DNA of 64,000 nucleotides from Limnoperna fortunei (taxonomy: Eukaryota > Mollusca > Bivalvia > Mytilida > Modiolidae): the NCBI GenBank assembly GCA_944474755.1, contig OX104113.1, positions 19,469,563 through 19,533,562 of the forward strand, given 5' to 3'. The notes under the pieces were generated by a model. It had not been told where the DNA came from. It searched no databases and saw nothing but the letters and a program-made list of their open reading frames with translations. The position numbers were made by a program, and so were the translations under genes. Below are positions 1-12,600 of this stretch, piece after piece. Numbering within the stretch: the stretch's first letter is position 1; the number at the start of each line of letters is the position of its first letter.

Positions 1-501
1 TGATTTTTACATGATTTACTATGACACCATTACAATCAACTCGTCTCGAAATTCAAAATATACTTTTGTGATTAAAGAGGGAAATCGAAATGTAAATGTT
101 TTTGATGCAACAAATTATTATTCTGTTTATATTTACCACATTTATCAATAACCATTGAAACTTGGATAAAAAGATAAATAAGAATGAAAGGTCAACCAAC
201 TGTTTAGAGATTATAATTTATCGTACAGTGAATAAAAGACAGAGCAAAGACAGAGGACATTAAAGAATAGTTTAACTAAAAAATATTTTATTTTAACCCA
301 ATAGTCCAATATTTAGAGGTTTTGAAAAAAAATGTGTTTGTGTAAGACTTGTACACATTGTTCAATCAAAGTAAACAATACAACTAAATGTTGTAAATAT
401 TGTACACATTTTTGAAGCACAAACAATTTTATTCTCTGTTTCATTCTAGATTTTTTTTCAACTATATCTTTTCCCCAGTTTTCAATTATTCTGACACATA
501 C
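1..501. other. Intron of beta-H spectrin at window edge
   Basis: AT-rich, no coding signal on either strand and no repeat that I recognise. It is the start of the intron that follows exon 33; the next exon must lie left of the window. Confidence 0.6.
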
Positions 502-641
502 TGATCTTTATCAGGGTGGTCATCAGCAATAAGTTTATCAGCCAGTTCATCCAAAGCCTTGACTTTGTCATCCTGAGCTAGTAAAGTACTTTCAAAATCT
601 TCTTGTCTTTTCATTAAAGATTCAACATCATCCACTGTTTT
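502..641 (-). CDS. kst/SPTBN5-like: Beta-H spectrin exon 33 (last exon in window)
   Basis: Residues 1336-1381. [20 protein letters not shown] then an [14 protein letters not shown] helix: the V-x-x-L-x-x-x-H/Q-E-D-F-E block is the canonical helix B. It ends GATCA|GTATGT, a strong donor; reading through would hit TAA after four more codons. I take the donor as real because beta-H spectrins are far longer. Confidence 0.91.
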
Positions 642-3600
642 CTGAAATTTTGCAAACAAAACTTATATGTAGATGAAAATTTTACCAGTGTGCACCAAAT
701 TTAGAAATTAACAGTTTAAGTTAATCATTATGACAGTTGAAACAAATCTGTTTCAAAGATATTTGGTTCTTATTTAAGTTCTTTCTAAGAAGCATTTACT
801 AATAATAATAAACACATATTTAAACATATTAACCCCAAGGTCTCCAAAGTCTAGGAATTTCTCATGACTGCCAGTGACAGAGTCTATATTATCTGCATCT
901 CTATTGAAAACCTGAAAAAGACACAATACAAGATTTAAATACTACACATTATGTCTAAAAATAGCTTTATTTACAATCTGTTTTGTTATTTTTGTAAATA
1001 TTTGATCACAGTATAGTCTCCTTTATTATTACTAAATCTTAAACACTGAATAAACAATCTTCCATGCAAGTTTGCCATAATAGCATGTGTTTGTCCATTT
1101 TATCCTTTATTTAATAAACATTGTTTAACAAAAATGAAGTATAATAGGAAGAGTAACCTCTTAGGTTTTTGTTTTTTGTTTTTTATATAGACTTTTCACT
1201 AAACTTAAAAGGCAGATTTGAATTTTTTTTTGGTAGAATATGCTGGAATAAGGGTCCACAGACAAATCATTATTTTTTTTTGACTCCCCAGACAGACAGT
1301 AATTGATTTTACTACTTAATGCTCAGTATCATTGTTTTTTCAAGGTTCTGTTGTCTTTGTCCCTGTGATTACATTAAACAATTGTTTGAATAAAAACTGA
1401 ATTCTCTCGTGTATTCTGATGGCTGTTAATACCTGTAAATCATGAGCATCTTGTAACTGTTCCATTCGTTTCTGCCACATCTCATCGATAACAGCTTCGT
1501 CTTCCTTTAGCTTCTGTAGTTTACCCTTAACATCAGCATTGTCTGGGTCTTTCTGTAATACACTCTTTCCTAGCTTCTGAATGTTGGAAAATCTGGAAAA
1601 AGATGTACATCTCACACATTTACTAAATTCATCATTTATCTTTAACAAATAAAAACCATTTAACCATAACACACTACCGTATATTTTACACTAAAATGAT
1701 CTTGGTAACTTTTTTCAAATTGTAAAACAGTTGTCTTACTTGATAAAGAACTATATTTTTGTTTGTATGATTCAACACAAACATGTTATTAAAAAATCGG
1801 GTCAAATATATAGGTACAGGTATATGTTATTTTATTCTACACCAAATTTTGGTCTTAAACATTTTAAGTTACTGTCCACTGTATGATACAACACCCCACT
1901 TGGATATACTATTGTATGTCTTCCAACAACTCTTAGCCTACTCTAAAGTCTTACTTTGGTTTATGTGCTTTGATATCCTCTGCTAATTCAGTATGCTCTT
2001 TTAGCATTGCTTCAGCTGCCTGTACATCTCTCGGTAAGTCAGTCTTAGCTAGTTTGGCTTTCATTGAACCTGACCAAGACAACTACAACATAATAAAAAA
2101 TAAAAGTGAGGCACTTTATGTTGACATTTTAAATGTATGTTAGTTTAAAGATAAAAGTCTGATAAATTTCTATGCCTTCTTATTTTTGACATAAAATAAT
2201 TACACTTTCTGTAGTGTGGTTCTGCACAGTATAACTGACTTACCAAGTCCTTGGCATCATCGTTAAATTGGTGCAACTCTCCGGAGTCATCTAATTTCTT
2301 CTTTCTGTCATCTAATTTTTTCTGTAAAGACAAAAAACTTGTAACTAGAGGCTCCCAGGAGCCTGTAATCGCTCACCTGGAATCCAAATGACTTAAACTA
2401 TATTTAAATTTTTGAAATTAACAGTTTCAGTCTAGTTGTTATAGCTTTTAAGTTACTGTGCAAAAACTATACATTTCTTCAAAAAATTTGTTAAATTCAA
2501 TAACTCCTATAAGGTGCCATCCACAATTTCTGAAAATTAAATGGTTTTTAGGCATTGTCCTTTAGGGTACTTTAGAAATTTACAGTTTTACTCTACAAAT
2601 AGGTGTGTTATAGACTAATTTATAATTAAAAAACTGTTCATATGTCCAAATTCATAATGAAAGGGCAATAACTCCTATAAAGAGTCATCTTGCAATTTTT
2701 GGACTAAGCAATCATTTGTAGGGCTTCTATTGCTGATCATTTGTGCAATTTCCAGTTTTAATCTAGCTACTATAGTTTTCAAGTTACAGGACAAAAATGG
2801 AAAATTTCATAAAATTGTCATTTAAGGGCAATAACCCCTATAAGGAGTCATCTGACAATTTCAGACCAATTAAATGAATTGTAGGGCTTTTTTTACTGAT
2901 CATTTTTGCAATTTATTATTTCACTCTAGCTGTTATGGTTTTTAAGTTACAGGACAAAAACGGAAAATTTCATAAAAAATTGCAATTTAAGGGCAATAAC
3001 TCTTATAAGGAGTCATCTGACAATTTCAGACCAATCAAGTGAATTGTAGGGTCTTTATTGCTGATCATTTGTGCAATTTACAGTTTCAATCTAGCTGCTA
3101 TAGTTTTCAAGTTACAGGACAAAAATGGAAAATTTCATAAAAAATTGCCATTTAAGGGCAATAACTCCTATAAGGAGTCATCTGACAATTTCAGACTAAT
3201 ACAGTGAATTGTAGGGCTTGTATTGTTGATCATTTTTGCTATTTACAGTTTTACTCTAGCTGTTATAGTTTTAAAGTTACAGGACAAAAACGGACAATTT
3301 CATAAAAAATTACCATTTAAGGGCAATAACTCTTATAAGGAGTCATCTGACAATTTCAGACCAATCAAGTGAATTGTAGGGTCTTTATTGCTGATCATTT
3401 GTGCAATTTACAGTTTCAATCTAGCTGCTATAGTTTTCAAGTTACAGGACAAAAATGGAAAATTTCATAAAAAATTGCCATTTAAGGGCAATAACTCCTA
3501 TAAGGAGTCATCTGACAATTTCAGACTAATACAGTGAATTGTAGGGCTTGTATTGTTGATCTTTTTTGCTCATTACAGTTTTACTCTAGCTGTTATAGTT

Positions 3601-6600
3601 TTAAAGTTACAGGACAAAAACGGAAAATTTCATAAAAAATTACCATTTAAGGGCAATAACTCTTATAAGGAATCATTTGACAATTTTAGACCAATCAAGT
3701 GAATTGTAGGGTCTTTATTGCTGATCATTTGTGCAATTTACAGTTTCAATCTAGCTGCTATAGTTTTCAAGTTACAGGACAAAAACAGAAAATTTCATAA
3801 AAAATTACCATTTAAGGGCAATAACTCATATAAGGAGTCATCTGACAATTTCAGACCAATCAAGTGAATTGTAGGGCTTTCATTGCTGATCATTTTTGCC
3901 ATTTACAGTTTCACTCTACCTCGTATATTTTTCAGGTTATATTGTAAATACCAAAAATTTTGTCAAAAATCTTCAAAAAAGGGCAATAACTCCTACAAGA
4001 AGCCAATACACAACTTCGCACTAATAGCAACTATTGTAGACCTTAATGTGCTGATCAATTTGAAGTAACGGTTTTCTCTATAGCTATTATAGTTTTTTAG
4101 ATAATGATCAAAAACCTGTGTTGACCCCCATGTTCTATTTTTAGTAACAGCGGCCATATTTGTCTGTTGTTCAACACCCTGGGTACAAACTTGAAACTAG
4201 GAACCCTAAGGATGATTGTGGCCAAGTTTGAAAAAAATTGGCCAAGTGGTTTCAGAGGAGAAGATTTTTGAAAAAGTTTACGACGGACGACAGACGACGG
4301 ACGACGGACGACGGACGACGGACGACAGACGACGGACGACGGACGACGGACGACGGACGACGGACGCCAAGTGATAGCAATAGCTCACATGGACCTTCGG
4401 TCCAGGTGAGCTAAAAATGTAGATTTATATTTATACAGTTGTAGAAGAGTTTATGGACAAAAGGAACATGCTTTTAGTTGAATCACAACACATTATTTTA
4501 TGTTTGTTTGCTTGTTGATGGGGTTTAACACCACTTTCAGCAATTTTTCAGCTATATCATGCCGTCCAGTTTTTATTGGGGGAGGAAGCCAGAGTACCTG
4601 GAGAAAACCCCGACCTGTGGTAGGAAAACTGGCAATCCTCGTCAATTAAGATTGGAGTCGAGTACACCCTGCCTTCAGTGAGAATCGAACCCGCAATCTC
4701 AGTGTTGACAGACCACTTGATCAATAGTAGACGAACTAGCTTGACCACTCAGCCACCGAGGCCCCCACATTATTTTAAGAAGTTATCAAACCATGTCAAT
4801 AACCAAAAGGTAATTCTTCATAGAAAAAAACAACTCTAAAAAACTTGTGTCTAAATTACACTGAAGTTCTAAATAGAAAAATGCATGTTTTTATGATGCA
4901 ATCAAATAAATGTATTCAAACTTTTTGATAAATACATGTATGTTATGATTGAAATTTTAACACTTAATAAAAAAATTGAAGAGTGTGTCCATGGGACACG
5001 GATGCCCCCGCTAAATGAAGTCCCAAACAGGAAGTAGTTGTCCGACAGGTCTGAAAGCCGCTTAGGACGTACAACTTGTGATACTGAACCACCCTGCCAA
5101 ATTTCAAATTGTGCTCATGTACGGTTTCTGAGAAAAGCTTGACGGAAATTTTCATACTCATGTTAACACTTTTTCATATCGGCCCAGTCGCAAACAGGAA
5201 GTAGTTGTCCGACAGGTCTGAAAGTCGCTTAGGACGTACAACTTGTGATACTGAACCACCCTGCCAAATTTCAAATTGTTCTGATGTACGGTTTCTGAGA
5301 AAAGCTTGACGGAAATTTTCATACTCATGTTAACACATTTTCATATCGGCCCAGTCGCAAACAGGAAGTAGTTGTCCGACAGGTCTGAAAGTCGCTTAGG
5401 ACGTACAACTTGTGATACTGAACCACCCTGCCAAATTTCAAATTGTTCTGATGTACAGTTTCTGAGAAAAGCTTGACGGAAATTTTCATACTCATGTTAA
5501 CACATTTTCATATCGGCCCAGTCGCAAACAGGAAGTAGTTGTGCGACAGGTCTGAAAGTCGCTTAGGACGTACAACTTGTGATACTGAACCACACTGCCA
5601 AATTTCAAATTGTTCTAATGTACGGTTTCTGAGAAAAGCTTGACGGAAATTTGTACATACAGACGGTCGTATTTACGTACAAATGAAGTCCCAAACAGGA
5701 AGTAGTTGTCCGACAGGTCTGAAATTCGCTTAGGACGTACAACTTGTGATACTGAACCACTCTGCCAAATTTAAAATTGTTCTCATGTACGGTTTCTGAG
5801 AAAAGCTTGACGGAAATTTGTTCGGACGTACGTACGTACGGACGGACGGACGGACGGACATGAGTAAAACTTAATGCCCCCCGACATGTCGTCGCGGGGG
5901 CATAAAAATACTGAATTTCCAGAAGGATCTCATTTTCTTCCCATTTAAAACCTGGATTTTAAACTCTAAACATGTATTGTTGTTTTGGTATTTAATATAT
6001 ATTTCAAGTATTGTATCAAATGTTGTGACCTTTATTCAGCAAGTATGGTTTAAGTACAAAAGTGACTACTAGAAAATACCACAAACACTATCAAACCAAT
6101 GTAGCATTTTGTCAAATGCAAGACAAGGATGTATTCCATATAAAAATTACCTTTAATGCATCCCAGATATCCTGTAGTTCCTTTTGTCTTTTATCTACAT
6201 AACCTTTCTCATCAGGATAGGCTGATCGTACTCTGTAAAACAAGCCCATATATGCTAGTTCATCAATTCTTTCCCCAGTATTTCATCTATATATTTGATG
6301 TTTTACCCATTTTATTGCAGAAGAAGGCAAATTATCTAGAATAGTGTTATCTAAACAGGCTGGGAGTTACGCGCAACTTATGATCAAACTTGTTCAAATC
6401 TGAGCATCGATAAGCATTGCATAGATTTGACAATTAAAAAATTCTTTATAAAAACTGTGTATGGCACCAGTACCAAATATATTGTATACTTATGTTTTAA
6501 ATTGAAAAAAAAGAATATTTGGAGGTTTGTTTAAGGGAATATCTTTCCAAATGTCATAATATTTAAAGAAAAACTCCAAATGATTTTCATACAAACAGTA

Positions 6601-9600
6601 AAAACCATAAAATGTGAGTAAAAATCTGAATGACTTTTCTTTTTAAATAACTTTCACATTCATATCATTATGCAAAAACAATATATAAAACAATACATTA
6701 TAACTATTTTAGAAACAAAGAACTACATACGAATCTGCTAAATAATTCATCCTGTTCATCTTTTCTTCTACAGGATTCAATTCTCTCTCAAGGTTCTGTA
6801 AAAATAAATAAAACATCAATCAACTTGATTATGTTGTTACAATTCATAATCAATTGATAACATTATAATACAGTTTATTTCATATTCTTGGAGGTAAAAA
6901 GTGTTATTACATAATATATATTTTTGCGTTTTTCCTATTGGCCTAAACCAATACACGTGACTTTCCATTTCCTATCATATTGGTTTGCAAAAAACTCATT
7001 CTACTCAATAAAAAACCATATTGCACTCTCGTGAGAAATTTATGAATGAAAATACCTAGCACGTGCTGTTTCCCCCAACGAAATACGATAGCCAATCAAA
7101 TCTTCTTTCTTTAATCCCCTAAACCAATCAAAATTATCGTTCTGACTGATGTTCGGATTATAATGTTGTTTGTAAACATGGTAACGTTGTAACGTCATCG
7201 AGGGAACTTAATACAGATAGTTCTGGTGCTTATAAGCGAATAATTGCAGATATTACTTACTTGGAAATTAATGAAATCATTAAGAAAAAAGATGCTGTCA
7301 ACACTCGCAAATCGAAAAAGCAAGCGTTTATTTTTTTTCTAAATATTTACGTGAAACGGATATGTCAGTTAGTTTGGAAATGGCGGACCCGCAGGAATTA
7401 GACTCAAATCTTTGTAAATTTTATGCATTGGAGCAAGGACTGAGGATGGGACATTATACAAGAAGTAATCAATGCAAACATTTCGTCATGGATTATGTCG
7501 ATATTTTACCGATTTTTGAGAAATAAATATTATGAAAGACAGTCACTTTCGGGAATAAAAAAAACTTGTATATTCCATTTCATGACTCAATAGATTATGT
7601 AATAAAACAATTACTATACTCGAACTCGATCAATATGAGGTTTTATGGAGCAGGGTAGAATAATATTGAACTCGGCTTCGCCTCGTTCAATATTATTCTA
7701 CCCTGCTCCATAAAACCTCATATTGATCTCGTTTAAGTGCAGTAATTGTATAATACTGGTCAACTAGTGTAAAACATTAAAAATAAACAAAAGTACTCTT
7801 ATGTATATAAAAATATTTTCATGATTATTAGTCTTTGTGGACTATATGTCTAATTAGCATTTTCTTCAAGGGCTTGTAATCAGAAAAGCATCTATTTAAA
7901 AAAGAACCTATTTATTGACAAAATGATACCTGTTTTCTATGTTTTAAGAGTCTTACGTGTGAAAATGATTAACAAAAAATAAATATTACATACAGCATGT
8001 TTTCTCTGTAAAGCTATGGTGGCTTGCAGACCTTTGCCTAAATCATCAGTATTAAGACCATTGTCTTTTTCCTTAATCCAATCAGCTAACTCGTTACAGG
8101 TAGATTGGAATAGCTCTATACTGTAAATAAAAAAAATAAGATGTGTTTCTGCTAAACTGATGTCCCACTTGGCAAATATTGGTAACCCAACCCTTTTTCT
8201 AAGTTCACTCAAGTGTAAAATATTTGACACAGCCAGCCATACAGAATTTTGCCAATTAATAGATCTTACAATGTTATAACTGTGTACCATGTGTCATGAT
8301 GACATGCAATCATCTTCATAAAAAAATGCTTAAACGCAAACATAAACCTGAAGTTAGACTGACAATGAAGAAACAAACAGATTGAAAAAGCTATATGTCC
8401 CCAAACTTACGTTGGCTGGACATAACAAAGGTGTCTGCATAAAATCTCATACAGTTTTAAGATTATTTAAAAGAAATCTATATTTATACCTACAAGATAA
8501 GTGAAAAATTCTGTGTTTTCATGATAAGACAAAAAAAGCACACATTTGTATCCAAAGGGGTTTGTCTTGGAACCATGAAAAATGGCTATAATACCACAAG
8601 TTTTTTAAGTATTTAAAAGGCAAATAAGAATGCTTTCTTTTATAACCCATGAATTTCATTATTACATTTGAAAGTGAGAAATTTGATTTCTGTCAGTTTG
8701 TTTTTACATATTCCTTCCCCATCAAATTCTAGTAACGGTAGATTCCTTACTGTATTGCTAGGAATACATACCTCCTGTTAAAATACTACAAACGTTTTAC
8801 ATAATACGCAAAGAAATAGTATTAATACCTTGAAGCACCTTGCAGAGTCTTTTCTTTGTCCATCTTCAGTTTGTTCAATCTAATCCATCTGAAAGTATAA
8901 CAAGAATATTCCTTAAAATTAAACAGTGAAAATGAGGAATGGGGAAAAATTATACATCTTCTTGCAAAAATTTACAAGAAAATGAATGGAAATTAATATA
9001 TATTGTTTTACATATTGTTCTTTGCCTTTTCTTATGTTCGTTTTCTAAAATTAAATAACAATATAAGATGTTGAACTCCAATTAAGAATTCATTAAACAG
9101 TCAACAATCATTAAAATAAAAGTTACCAGTACATTTACATTGGCAACCAGTTATCAAAAATTCTGGAGGAATTTTAGTTTTGTAACTTTACCTGTCATTT
9201 ATATCTTTTTGCCTCTTTTTCACTTTGTCTTTCTGACCACTGCCTGATTCAACTATTTCTTCAGCCAATTTATTAATCTCGTCTAATCGACCCTTGTTGG
9301 CAGCTAAACTTGTTAGTAAATTCTAACATACAAAATAATATGTGAATAAGGATACTACATTTAATTGCATGTAAACATAAGGTCTCTTTTTAAAGGGCAA
9401 CACTTCCAAAGAAGAAAAAGCAATACTTGAAAAAGACTGCTCATCATGCAAAGACAGCAGAAACATTTACTAAAAAGATTAAAGTTTATTAATTTCCCTT
9501 TGGCTAAATGTATTGCTATACAATTTAAATGTAAAATTATGTTTACATGTATTGAAATTGTTTATATTATTTTTCTTAAATTATTAACTGACCTCAAACT

Positions 9601-12600
9601 TTTTCCTTATAGCATCCATATTATCTGACAGACTTTCTTTGCTCATGAGAATTTGTTCCTTTTCTATCATCCAGGATTCGAATTCATCACATTCTCTATA
9701 GAATTTAAACAGTCTCTTGGCATCTTCTAAGGCTATTCTTCTAGCCTGAAAGCAAAAAAATACTTCTTATTTTTGATACCTTTAGGATAAAGTGAAATAT
9801 TACTGGACATATGCAGATTTGGTAAAGCCTTTTATAATTTTGGCCATAGCCAGATTTGGTAAAGCTTTTTATAATTTTGGCCATAGCCAGATTCAGTAAA
9901 GCCTTTTATAATTTTGGCCATAGCCAGATTTGGTACAGCCTTTTAGCATTTTGCATATAAATATTTTTGGTTAAAAAGCTACTGATTAGTAGTGATTAGA
10001 TGAAATGCACATCTGGCTAAAAGAAATGTATACAATTAGTATCACTGATGACAAGAAATCTCTTCCTTAAAGTTTCAGATGAAAATACATTTCTTAATTT
10101 CTCTTGCAGAAAATTTTCTCTTCATTTTGAGAATCATATGTAATTTTTTATTATTGTTGAAACTTTTAGACATGTATATTTATATACTGAAATATATGCA
10201 ATGCTTTTCCCTTCACATCTTCTACATATAAATAACAGTTATAACATTACAACTATTTTGTGGTTGCTAATTAGCAGTGTTTGTGTTTAATTTCAATGTT
10301 TTAGAGATTTTATACTAGCTATATTTTAACCACAAAGTTAATTTGCAAAACTTCATGCCAAATTAAAGTTTTTTCTATGTATAATACCTGTGCTAACTTG
10401 ACAAGTTTATTATAGTTCAAATTCAGTTGTTTCTGTCTCTTGTCTACATTGTCCTTGTCAAAATGAAGGTTGGATTTAGATCTCACTGTAACAAACATTA
10501 TTTTAACATAAGAACACATATAAAAAGTTACAAATAAGAAATATATGAACAAGAATGAACCACAAACTCAACAGTCAATCCCAAAAGTGTAAAAATTTAA
10601 GTTATATATATAAATTTATGAAATAATTCAAGGAGACTCCATTTCATCAATTTAACCAGAAACAGACACTTTATGCAGCTTAATATTACTCTATATTGTT
10701 TCTACATGCTCATAGAATACATAGAATAGCAATTACACAATGTTTATTCCAGTGGGAGGAATTGGGAAGACATAAGTCCCACCTACTATGTCAAATCTTT
10801 ATCATTAGTAGCATGCATACAACAATAGCAATTTTAAAGCCTTTGAAGGATGTTGTATGTATTAGGGGAGGATTCGTAGAAAACCCATGACCTTCGGTAG
10901 GAAAACTGGTAATGTTTGTCAATTATGTTTGGAGTCAAGTACAAGATGCCTGCAGTGAGACTCGAACCCACCAACTCAGTGTTTACAGACCATGTGATCA
11001 ATTGATGATTAACTACCTTGACCATTCTGCCACCATGGCCCTCATTACCTGATGGAGCTCTCCTTAATTTACTGGGTTTATCAGCCTTCTTCTTCACAAC
11101 TTCTTTTTTCATCACAGTTTTCTTGACTTTAACTTTCTCCTTGACTGTCACAGGTTTACGAATAACTTTCTGGGACACTTTAGGTTGTACTTCCTTGACA
11201 TAATTAGCAGGCACAAATCCTTCAGTTCCATCTGATTTTCTGATCTGCCACCAATCTGCATTTGTTCTCTGGATAAGCAAAAGTATCTGAAACAGGGAAA
11301 TTTAAAGTAAACAAGTGTAGATAGTATTGCTCGGTCAAGGCCATTATTTAGTCAAAAATCATTGGACTGGTACTATATTAAAACTTGATCTGTAATCATT
11401 AAGGTTGACTCGCATACCAAATTTCAGCTCAATATCTGCAAACATTTAGAAAAAAAGTCCAGAAAACTGTTATATTCCATGGGCCATAATTTAGTCAAAA
11501 ATCATTGGACTGGAAAGATATTCAAACTACATCATTCTGTAACTCATCATGATTGACTCACATACTAAATATCAGCCCAATATCTGCAAGAGTTTAGAAA
11601 AAAGTGGAGTGCAAACCTAAAGTCCCCTTCGGTGAAGTCGGTAGGGGACTAATTATAAGAAAAATTTAGAACACTTTACTTTAAAAAATTACTTAAATAA
11701 TTGAAAGAATATGTTTTCAAACTTCAAATAATAAAAAATACACTAAATATTCTCTTTATTTGATCCATATTTTTTGAGTCAATTATATTTGTACTTAAAC
11801 AAACATCAGATTACCAGTCAGTCAGTTGTTATTACATTAATTAATATTAAGACACTTACTTCTCCCTTCTCAACTTTCATTCCTTGTCCAGTGTATGCAT
11901 GGCTAACCTTGACCTGAGGAATCTTCCTGGTTTCAATTACATCCTGCATTACCTCCTTTTCAACCTCTTCCTCAACTTCCACCTCATGTGGAACCTCCAC
12001 AACTTCTTCTTCAAATTCTTCTTCATCTGATTTCTCACCATTTTCTTGTGGCATGAATTTTTCTGGTGAAATCTATTAGGAAAAATGTTTTGTTAGAGGA
12101 TTCAACCATTTTTACACAAGTATAATTCACTATAATAATGTCTTTATTTACAATTCTGTTACCATTTTACTGATAAAAACATTCTAGGGTTTAAAATGTG
12201 GATTTGTCACTAATAAATGTTTTTAACTGTACATCTCAAATAATATTTATCAACTATTAAAAAAATAAAAAATTCAGTATTAACAAACAGGTGATAAATA
12301 AAAGTACAAAATTATATGTATATATAATTATAAAAAGGAGATAAACCAAACACAAACATCACAAATGTAGGTAGTCCAAGAATCCTCTGCCGTCCAACGC
12401 TTTTTTTTTGTGTGCGTGGGACATCAGAGAGCTCTCCACAAGCAAAACAGTGGATTTTTCGACACTGGTCTGGGTCTACACATTTCATCGTGTCAGATTT
12501 AATAAAACATTTTCATCCAATTAATCTATATATAATTTGCTTCTTTAGATATTTTTCTCTATGAAGTTAATCATCTTACCATCAATCAAGCTGATTTAAG

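Larger units (their letters stand above)
2345..4416 (+). mobile_element. Tandem-core element, family 1, copy 1 (pearl/HINE-like)
   Basis: Left end carries a small hairpin (ggctcccaggagcc) and gctcacctg; right end is a nested hairpin (tagctcac...gaccttcggtc...gtgagcta), so the ends are inverted repeats of each other. Between them are about nine copies of a core near 165 bp, each with gggcaataac, then a GACGGACGACGG microsatellite (about 4273-4363). This is the architecture of bivalve pearl elements and of Helentron-derived HINEs. No protein. It lies in the intron between spectrin exons 28 and 29. Confidence 0.75.

Noticed and set aside
486..501. Exon 33 as the last exon, using the TAA after DQYVSE
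   Set aside because: The GTATGT at the break is a strong donor and the protein would be only a third of the family length, with no PH domain or C-terminal segment.
4680..4766. tRNA gene suggested by A- and B-box-like strings
   Set aside because: The same strings recur in many copies with a shared non-tRNA body and tail, and no cloverleaf with a 3' acceptor stem can be formed; these are SINE heads.
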